A DNA stretch of 33,727 bases from Bacteroidales bacterium UBA6366 (lineage in GTDB: Bacteria > Bacteroidota > Bacteroidia > Bacteroidales > UBA932). The translations under genes were made by a program, and so were the position numbers. Under the pieces are notes generated by a model. The model searched no databases and was not told the DNA's origin. It saw nothing but the letters and a program-made list of their open reading frames with translations. Position 1 is the first letter of the stretch; every line of letters begins with the position of its first letter. The stretch spans positions 1 through 33,727 of the forward strand of contig DJRG01000015.1 in NCBI GenBank assembly GCA_002438845.1. The letters are read 5' to 3'. Below are positions 28,149 to 33,727 of this stretch, in pieces.

Positions 28149-30575
28149 TTAAAAGAACTCCTCTGTGTTCTTGTCGAGATTGTCGGAGTGGTCTTCGGTG
28201 TTGGCGTTGAAGTCGTTCTTCGGGCCGAAGTTCCGGTGGCCGCCGTTTCTTCTGTCATCGCCACCTCTGCGGTCGAAGCCGCCTCTTCTGTCATCGCCTC
28301 CGCGACGGTCGAAGCCACCTCTGCGGTCATCACCGCCTCTACGGTCTCCACCGCGACGGTCATCTCCACCCCTGCGGTCGAAACCACCTCTGCGGTCACC
28401 GCCACGGTCGTTGCCACCGCGTGGACGACGCTCCGGCTCAACGTAGCCTTCCGGCTTTGGTGTGAGGGCGCGCATCGAGAGTCTCATCTTGCCTGTCTTA
28501 GGGTCGATCTCAAGGAGTTTCACGTCAACCTCCTGGCCGACAGTGAGGACATCCTCGACATTCTCGGTCTTGTTCCATGCGATTTCTGACACGTGGAGAA
28601 GGCCTTCCTTGCCAGGGAGTATCTCGACGAAAGCGCCGAACTCAAGGATTGAGACAACCTTTCCGTGGTAGGTCTGGCCAACCTCAGGAACAGCGCAGAT
28701 GCCCTGGATCCAGTCGTAAGCCTTCTGCATGGCTGCGGCGTCGTTGGTCGCGATGTCCACAACGCCCTTGCCGTCAACCTCGTCGATGGAGATGACAGCT
28801 CCGGTCTCGGCCTGGATCTTCTGGATGGTCTCGCCACCCTTTCCGATGACAGCTCCGATGAAGTCCTTGTCGATCTCGAAGGACTTGATTCTCGGAACGA
28901 ACGGCTTGTAGTCCTCACGAGGCTTGTCGATGCATTTCATCATCTCGCCCATGATGTGCATTCTGCCCTCATGAGCCTGCTGGAGAGCCTTGGCGAGAAC
29001 CTCGTAGGAAAGACCGTCAACCTTGATGTCCATCTGTGTGGCGGTGATGCCGTCCTTGGTACCGGCCACCTTGAAGTCCATGTCGCCGAGATGATCCTCG
29101 TCACCAAGAATGTCGGTGAGGATGGCATAACGGCCGTTAGGATTCTTTTCGTCGGTGATGAGACCCATGGCCACACCTGCAACCGGCTTGCTGATCTGGA
29201 CGCCGGCGTCCATAAGGGCAAGGCAGCCTCCGCAGATCGAAGCCTGTGATGAAGAACCGTTGGATTCAAGAATATCCGAAACCACGCGAACGGCGTAAGG
29301 GAACTCCGGAGCCTTAGGCATGACAGCCTTGAGGGCTCTGAAGGCCAGATTCCCGTGACCGACCTCACGACGGCCTACACCTCTCTGGGCCTTGGCCTCA
29401 CCGGTCGCGAACGGAGGGAAGTTATAGTGGAGGACGAACTGCTGGGTCTCCTGCACGAGAACCTCGTCCATCTCCTTCATGTCCATCTTGGTTCCGAGGG
29501 TGACGGAGGCAAGCGCCTGGGTCTCTCCACGGGTGAATATAGCCGAGCCGTGAGCGCAAGGAAGGCAGTCAACCTCACACCAGATAGGACGTACCTGGGT
29601 GGTCTGGCGGCCGTCTACACGAAGCCCCTCGTCGAGGACAAGGTTCCTCAGAGCCTCTCTCTGCTCGTGGCCGAAATAGCGGTTGATCATCATCTTCTTC
29701 TCGGCCTGCTCCTCCTCGGTCAGTCCAAGGGACTCCACGCACTCTTTCTTGATGGCCTCGAAACCGTCCTCTCTCTCGTGCTTAGGCCTTGCGGACTTGG
29801 CGAGAGCATAGCACTTGTCGTAGGCGAAGTCGTGGATCTTCTTTTTGAGTTCCTCGTCCTCCTCATCGTGAGGGTAGTCTCTCTTGACATCCTTGCCGAG
29901 CTCCTTGTTGAGCTCCTTCTGGATGCGGCAGTGCTTCTTGATCTCCTCGTGGGCGAACTTGATGGACTCAAGCATCACATCTTCAGAAACCTCCTTCATC
30001 TCGCCCTCTACCATCATGATGTTCTCCTCTGTAGCAGCGACCATAAGCTCAAGGTCAGCCTTTTCCATCTCGCTGAAGTTAGGGTTGATCTTGAACTCAC
30101 CGTCAATCCTTGCGACACGTACCTCAGAGATAGGTCCGAGGAATGGAAGATCGCTGGCGGCCAGCGCGGCTGATGCAGCGAGTCCTGCGAGAGCGTCTGG
30201 CTGGATGTCTTTTTCGGCTGAGATCAGCCAGATGTTTACGAACACCGCGAGGTGGAAATCCTCCGGGAACAGAGGCCTCAGAGCCCTGTCGACAAGGCGT
30301 GAAATCAGAATCTCGTAGTCAGAGGCCTTGCCCTCTCTCTTCATGAATCCGCCCGGAAAACGTCCGGCGGAATAGAATTTTTCCTTGTAGTCCACCTGGA
30401 GTGGAAGGAAGTCTGTGTCTTCTGCCGCTTCTTTAGCGCATGTGACAGTGGCCAGGAGCATCGTGCCTCCCATCTTGACCACCGCTGAACCGTCTGCCTG
30501 CTTGGCAACTTTGCCGGTTTCGATCTCAATCACCCGACCGTCGGATAATTCGATCTTCTTTGTGATGATGTTCAT
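28149..30575 (-). CDS. pnp: Polyribonucleotide nucleotidyltransferase with RGG-repeat tail
   Basis: The 808-residue PNPase degrades RNA 3' to 5' using phosphate. It contains two RNase PH cores (about 1-230 and about 305-540; the active core has GGCLALMDAGV), a KH domain with IGAVIGKGGETIQKI (about 560-620) and an S1 domain (GQTYHGKVVSILEFGAFVEI, from about 630). A C-terminal tail from about 715 has eight RRGG units plus two further RGGs before an acidic end. The start ATG at 30575 gives the usual MNIITKKIEL; an in-frame TTG 30 nt upstream is less likely. It follows rpsO, a conserved arrangement, with a terminator between them. Confidence 0.97.
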   Translation of the reverse strand: MNIITKKIELSDGRVIEIETGKVAKQADGSAVVKMGGTMLLATVTCAKEAAEDTDFLPLQVDYKEKFYSAGRFPGGFMKREGKASDYEILISRLVDRALRPLFPEDFHLAVFVNIWLISAEKDIQPDALAGLAASAALAASDLPFLGPISEVRVARIDGEFKINPNFSEMEKADLELMVAATEENIMMVEGEMKEVSEDVMLESIKFAHEEIKKHCRIQKELNKELGKDVKRDYPHDEEDEELKKKIHDFAYDKCYALAKSARPKHEREDGFEAIKKECVESLGLTEEEQAEKKMMINRYFGHEQREALRNLVLDEGLRVDGRQTTQVRPIWCEVDCLPCAHGSAIFTRGETQALASVTLGTKMDMKEMDEVLVQETQQFVLHYNFPPFATGEAKAQRGVGRREVGHGNLAFRALKAVMPKAPEFPYAVRVVSDILESNGSSSQASICGGCLALMDAGVQISKPVAGVAMGLITDEKNPNGRYAILTDILGDEDHLGDMDFKVAGTKDGITATQMDIKVDGLSYEVLAKALQQAHEGRMHIMGEMMKCIDKPREDYKPFVPRIKSFEIDKDFIGAVIGKGGETIQKIQAETGAVISIDEVDGKGVVDIATNDAAAMQKAYDWIQGICAVPEVGQTYHGKVVSILEFGAFVEILPGKEGLLHVSEIAWNKTENVEDVLTVGQEVDVKLLEIDPKTGKMRLSMRALTPKPEGYVEPERRPRGGNDRGGDRRGGFDRRGGDDRRGGDRRGGDDRRGGFDRRGGDDRRGGFDRRGGDDRRNGGHRNFGPKNDFNANTEDHSDNLDKNTEEFF
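28239..28433 (-). repeat. Tandem repeats encoding the RGG tail of PNPase
   Basis: Imperfect units of about 18 bp encode alternating DDRRGG and FDRRGG. The pattern resembles RGG boxes of RNA-binding proteins. The repeats also create long spurious open frames on the opposite strand. Confidence 0.9.
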
Positions 30576-30648
30576 TTTACTGTTTTTACCGCGTGTCCTC
30601 AACAAAATATATCTGAAAACTTCTGCGTCATTTTCTTTAACACTGATC

Positions 30649-30665
30649 GTTTACGGTCTGTAAAC
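30649..30665. repeat. Small inverted repeat in the pnp leader region
   Basis: GTTTAC and GTAAAC pair perfectly around a 5-nt loop, about 75 nt upstream of the pnp start and after the rpsO terminator. A near-match to the -7 box (TATATTTTG) lies downstream of it on the minus strand. An operator or RNA hairpin is possible. Confidence 0.4.
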
Positions 30666-30682
30666 AATAGCCGGATTAATAA

Positions 30683-30723
30683 AAAAGGGACGGCAGCGTC
30701 ATATAGCGCGGCCAATCCCTTTT
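30683..30723 (-). terminator. Terminator downstream of rpsO
   Basis: AAAAGGGA (30683-30690) pairs with TCCCTTTT (30716-30723), with further GC-rich pairing inside. On the minus strand the stem ends in a run of T. Read-through would allow rpsO-pnp cotranscription. Confidence 0.7.
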
Positions 30724-30740
30724 CTGTTCCTATCGTGAAT

Positions 30741-31016
30741 TTATCGACGGAGACCGAGCTCCTTGACGATCTTTCTGTATCTCTCGATGTCGATCTTCTG
30801 GAGGTAATCCAAAAGCTGACGCCTTTTACCTACGAGACGAAGAAGTGAACGACGGGTGACAACATCCTTCTTGTTCTTCTTCACATGCTCCGTGAGGTGA
30901 TTGATACGGTAGGAAAATAAAGCAACTTGACTCTCTGGTGAGCCGGTGTCTGTATTAGACTTTCCGTACTTAGCGAAAATCTCTTGCTTTTTGTCGGCTT
31001 GTAAATACTCTGCCAT
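30741..31016 (-). CDS. rpsO: 30S ribosomal protein S15
   Basis: The 91-residue protein is full length for S15. Family signatures are GSPESQVALFSYRINHLTEH and the end YLQKIDIERYRKIVKELGLRR. It binds 16S rRNA in the platform of the small subunit and bridges to the large subunit. It is followed by pnp, as in many bacteria. A textbook Bacteroidota promoter lies upstream, and the leader contains a short hairpin that could take part in S15 autoregulation (an inference). Confidence 0.98.
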   Translation of the reverse strand: MAEYLQADKKQEIFAKYGKSNTDTGSPESQVALFSYRINHLTEHVKKNKKDVVTRRSLLRLVGKRRQLLDYLQKIDIERYRKIVKELGLRR

Positions 31017-31081
31017 TTTCGCAAAAAATTTTGTTGATGATTAATTAACGTCTTCTTCCCCGCACCATGCGGAAAAGCGTG

Positions 31082-31112
31082 CAAAGATAGGCATAATTTT
31101 CAGATAATCAAA
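31082..31112 (-). promoter_or_regulatory. Promoter of rpsO (-33/-7 Bacteroidota type)
   Basis: On the minus strand TTTG (31112-31109) is followed by a 19-nt spacer and TATCTTTG (31089-31082), an exact fit to TTTG-N19-21-TAnnTTTG. The leader to the ATG is about 60 nt and holds a CCGCA/TGCGG hairpin near 31060. Confidence 0.85.
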
Positions 31113-31133
31113 ATATTTTCTGAATATTCATTC

Positions 31134-33470
31134 TCAATCCAAGTCGTACGAGGTGTGTTTCACAGTTTCCGTCTGCTTGAATTTGCCTATTCGCCAATAT
31201 ACGGAAATGTAAATCTTTCTTCCGGCCCTCTGGATCCATGATTCTTGCAGGAAATCATTGGATCTTAGAGTTGATTTGCGATGCGAGCGGCTGTGCAGCG
31301 CGTCCTCGACACCAATGGTGCCTCCGAAGTGCGCTTTGTCCCAGTATCTGGAGATGGAGACATCCATTAGAGGTTCTGGCCTCAGGGATTTTGACTGGGC
31401 CGACAGTCCGGCAGGGTAAATGATAAGGCTTTGGGACAGGTAGGCGAATTTCATGTTCAACGAGGCGCTCTGTGTAAGACTGAACGTGCTTATGTTGTTG
31501 ATCTCGTTTCCTGAAACTTGATAATGCGCTCTTTTGTAGCTGGCCTTGAAATTTATGTTGAATATCTCCAATGGCTTGAACGCTCCTAACAACGAGATGC
31601 TTAGAACTGAATGCTCTCCGATGTTCTCGTAGGAGGTGGTTCTGACATTATTGTCATTGACTTTGGAGACTATCTCGATTGAGTTCGGGGTGATGCTGTA
31701 GTCTGCATTCACAGATAGATAATCAATCCATCTGGCCTTGAAATTCCTGTCGATTGATCCGGAGAAACTGTGAGTGTTTTCTCCTTTCAAGTCAGGGTTT
31801 CCAGTTTTTATGTTGTAAGGGTCAGAGGTGTCTATGTATGGATCCAATTGATCTTGACGAGGTCTTCTGCTGCGGCTGGTGTATGATGCCCAGACGCGGT
31901 AGTCGTTCAGAAAGCTCCATGAGAGGGATAGCTGTGGGATAAAGTTGATCTCATCGTAGTCCAGTGATTTGGAAGTGAGTAGATTGACACCTCTGTTAGT
32001 AATTCTTTCGGCATTGAAGGCCGCGCTGTAACCCAACTTTCGTTTAAATAGGCTGCCAAGTATTACAGCGTTTGAGTAGGCAACCCCCTGTGTGTAATTC
32101 ATGCCTCCTGTGTCACCGTTCCAGTAGGTTGTCTTGTCGTCATAGTCCCGGAACATATAGCCTGATTCTAGGAGCATCCCAATCTTGCGGTTTGGCCTGA
32201 GCCGTGCCTTGACTGAGACATTTTGCTGCCTGTCGCTTTTTGAGGAATGATTCGCGCGGTCCCAATCACTTAAAGTGAGAGTCTCATTGATGTCACTGTC
32301 GGAATTTTTCAGCGTGTACTTGATTGTGATGTCATTGCCACGCTTCCATTCATAATTGGCTTTGAATCCTGCATTGAGCCTGAATGGAGAGTAGGAAGTC
32401 CTTTCAGAAGATGACGAGGATGTTGTGTTTGATCCGGAGGACAAAGTCTCGGTATTGGAGCGAGAGTGCGTTTTGCTGTCAGATGTGTTGGCGCTTATGC
32501 TCGCGCTGACGTTGGCCTTGTCCTTTAGCATGGAACGGAACAGGTTCATGTTTAGATTGTGCCCCCTTGAGTTGCTTTTTGCATAATCAGAGCCATCCAT
32601 AACACTGGTTTTATGCCCATCGGAGTCAAATGATGTTCTGGAATATTCATTCGTAGTGGATGGTTCACTTGCGTAGTTGAATGAATATCTTAACCCTATC
32701 CCGATCAAAGGGATGTTTATCACCGCATCGGGTGTGGCGCTGTGGCTGTTGAATGATGTTGAATGTTCCTTGATCTGTCCCGCTGCACCGTAAGGAAGTG
32801 GCTTGCTCAGTGTGATCACTACCATTGGTGAGGAGTTGTTGTACTCGGGGGAGTTCGGCAGTATCAGCTCGATTTTTGACATGTAGTCGGCTCTTATGAA
32901 ACTCATCGGGTACTGTCTGCTCTTGTTGATCATGCCATTGTCCTTGTTGTCGATGAGGATCTTGTCCAGAGGCTCGTTCCTGAACTCGAGATCGCCATTC
33001 TTGACAGACATCTTCAGTCCTGGAACCTTCGACATGAAGGCAGACATATTCATTCTTGCAGCGTCAGGATCAGCGGACACGTCATAGACAATCCTGTCCG
33101 ACTCTCTTTTGATCAGAGTCTTGGCCGAGATCCCAGCGGCATTCAGTTCCTCATTGTCTTCCTTGAGACTTATCTTTCCCAAATCCAGTTCTCCACCTGT
33201 GCAGTGAATCTTCTTGGTCCAACTTCCGCATCCAAGAAATGAGACCAACACTTGATAGTCACCGTCTTTGTGAACCTTGATTTCAAAGTTCCCGTCACAG
33301 TCACTCGCGCAGGCTCCGACCAGTTTGTTGTCCGACCTGTAAATCCCCACATTCGCGAACTCCACAGTCTTCTTCCCCTTACCCTCAAACACTCGTCCCT
33401 TGACCACAGTCTCCGCGGCCAAAGAAGAACATACTATGAGTGCTAAAAGAAGAGTGATTAACCGTTTCAT
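31134..33470 (-). CDS. TonB-dependent-receptor-like outer-membrane beta-barrel protein
   Basis: The 778-residue protein has a signal peptide ending SSLAAE (about 20). A carboxypeptidase-regulatory-like domain follows (VVKGRVFEGKGKKTVEFANV, about 22-41), then a plug-like region (SDRIVYDVSADPDAARMNMSAFMSKVPGL, about 124-152, where the pattern is spaced residues V.YDVSADP and M.KVPGL). A long beta-barrel ends in aromatic-rich strands. It resembles the outer membrane protein beta-barrel family of Bacteroidota, related to TonB-dependent receptors but without an adjacent SusD. The ligand is unknown. It stands alone behind a promoter flanked by two hairpin-forming inverted repeats. Confidence 0.88.
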   Translation of the reverse strand: MKRLITLLLALIVCSSLAAETVVKGRVFEGKGKKTVEFANVGIYRSDNKLVGACASDCDGNFEIKVHKDGDYQVLVSFLGCGSWTKKIHCTGGELDLGKISLKEDNEELNAAGISAKTLIKRESDRIVYDVSADPDAARMNMSAFMSKVPGLKMSVKNGDLEFRNEPLDKILIDNKDNGMINKSRQYPMSFIRADYMSKIELILPNSPEYNNSSPMVVITLSKPLPYGAAGQIKEHSTSFNSHSATPDAVINIPLIGIGLRYSFNYASEPSTTNEYSRTSFDSDGHKTSVMDGSDYAKSNSRGHNLNMNLFRSMLKDKANVSASISANTSDSKTHSRSNTETLSSGSNTTSSSSSERTSYSPFRLNAGFKANYEWKRGNDITIKYTLKNSDSDINETLTLSDWDRANHSSKSDRQQNVSVKARLRPNRKIGMLLESGYMFRDYDDKTTYWNGDTGGMNYTQGVAYSNAVILGSLFKRKLGYSAAFNAERITNRGVNLLTSKSLDYDEINFIPQLSLSWSFLNDYRVWASYTSRSRRPRQDQLDPYIDTSDPYNIKTGNPDLKGENTHSFSGSIDRNFKARWIDYLSVNADYSITPNSIEIVSKVNDNNVRTTSYENIGEHSVLSISLLGAFKPLEIFNINFKASYKRAHYQVSGNEINNISTFSLTQSASLNMKFAYLSQSLIIYPAGLSAQSKSLRPEPLMDVSISRYWDKAHFGGTIGVEDALHSRSHRKSTLRSNDFLQESWIQRAGRKIYISVYWRIGKFKQTETVKHTSYDLD

Positions 33471-33574
33471 TATTAATACTTTATAGAGTCTTCGACAATC
33501 TTTGGATGGACAAGCATATAAAGAGATTCAATATTGCTGATTAGGATGTCAGGTAAACAAACTCTAAAGTGTCA

Positions 33575-33595
33575 ACCATTCTTAGGGAATGGTCA
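33575..33595. repeat. Copy 2 of the end motif, a hairpin in the beta-barrel gene leader
   Basis: ACCATTC (33575-33581) pairs with GAATGGT (33587-33593) around TTAGG. It lies in the predicted 5' untranslated region, about 105 nt before the start codon. It is nearly the same as the motif at 1-20. Confidence 0.5.
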
Positions 33596-33610
33596 TTCTA
33601 ATCAACAATG

Positions 33611-33618
33611 CAAATATA
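33611..33618 (-). promoter_or_regulatory. -7 element of the beta-barrel gene
   Basis: On the minus strand this reads TATATTTG, matching TAnnTTTG, about 140 nt before the ATG. The expected spacer and -33 region is taken up by the inverted repeat at 33619-33642, so a repressor there could block the promoter. Confidence 0.6.
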
Positions 33619-33677
33619 ATTTTTATATCCCAATATAAAAATATGGTCAAATCTTTTTATCGCCAATAAAAAGATTT
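33619..33677. repeat. Two consecutive perfect inverted repeats at the promoter
   Basis: The first has ATTTTTATAT (33619-33628) and ATATAAAAAT (33633-33642) around CCCA. The second has AAATCTTTTTAT (33649-33660) and ATAAAAAGATTT (33666-33677) around CGCCA. Both have the form T5AT-N-ATA5. They are upstream of the -7 box of the beta-barrel gene and could also serve a gene beyond the window. No gene is seen from 33678 to the end. Confidence 0.65.
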
Positions 33678-33727
33678 TGCTGGGCGATTCTTTTAAAGGT
33701 AGGATAATCGTCAGTACAACCGATAGC

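Noticed and set aside
28239..28433. Tandem repeats that could suggest a CRISPR array
   Set aside because: The units are about 18 bp without unique spacers and are read in frame as the RGG tail of PNPase.
28165..29249. Plus-strand open frames opposite pnp
   Set aside because: They are shadows created by the repeats and codon pattern of pnp, which is certain.

Overview
The window is a piece of a Bacteroidales chromosome (Bacteroidota). Four things support this: a SusC/SusD polysaccharide-utilisation locus (PUL), lipoproteins with Bacteroidota-type surface-export signals, promoters of the TTTG-N19-TAnnTTTG type (clearest in front of rpsO), and mostly absent Shine-Dalgarno sequences. By eye the GC content is in the low to middle 50s, which would fit Rikenellaceae, Muribaculaceae or uncultured relatives. 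The genus cannot be fixed from the sequence alone.

Layout. (1) 1-1415: a solitary AAA-14/DUF4143 ATPase behind an AT-rich promoter with an inverted repeat. (2) 1416-2198: an intergenic stretch without a convincing gene. It holds a strong hairpin terminator and, directly before the next operon, a roughly 140-nt nested imperfect inverted repeat. (3) 2199-7171: a three-gene restriction-modification-like operon. It encodes an N6-adenine methylase-like protein without the catalytic NPPY motif, an NPPY-containing Eco57I-like methylase whose second half is abruptly AT-rich, and a helicase with an N-terminal GIY-YIG/T5orf172 nuclease-like domain. (4) 20542 down to 7370, minus strand: a seven-gene alpha-mannan PUL, in transcription order surface lipoprotein, GH76, SusC, SusD, DUF3823 lipoprotein, GH92, GH125. 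(5) 20700-23201, divergent: a membrane-spanning regulator with extracytoplasmic LamG-like and Kelch-like domains and a cytoplasmic SARP-like DNA-binding domain. It is the likely sensor-activator of the PUL. (6) 23373-25557: a PspC / PadR / PspC envelope-stress-type operon. (7) 25659-26543: a PfkB-family sugar kinase. (8) 26571-27886: two abutting decayed genes (TlpA-like and AlbA_2/Schlafen-like). (9) 31016 down to 28149: rpsO and pnp, the latter with an RGG-repeat tail. (10) 33470-31134: a TonB-dependent-receptor-like outer-membrane beta-barrel protein, with operator-like inverted repeats at its promoter.

How the genes work together. A surface lipoprotein and the DUF3823 protein would help bind mannan. 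GH76 would cut the alpha-1,6 backbone at the cell surface, and SusC/SusD would import the oligosaccharides. GH92 (with the residues expected of an alpha-1,2-mannosidase) and GH125 (exo-alpha-1,6-mannosidase) would finish degradation to mannose. The divergent Kelch-TM-SARP protein sits where a hybrid two-component or SusR regulator is usually found. The intergenic region between it and the PUL carries GGTTAA-like direct repeats about one helical turn apart, the arrangement expected of SARP operators.

The strongest unexplained signal is at sequence level. The hexamer GAATAT/ATATTC occurs about 88 times (hand count) against roughly 12 expected, on both strands and in all reading frames, including about 10 copies of the palindrome GAATATTC. 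Other points of interest are palindromic elements inside coding sequences (GH125 and the second PspC gene) and mosaic base composition at the catalytic motif of the methylase.
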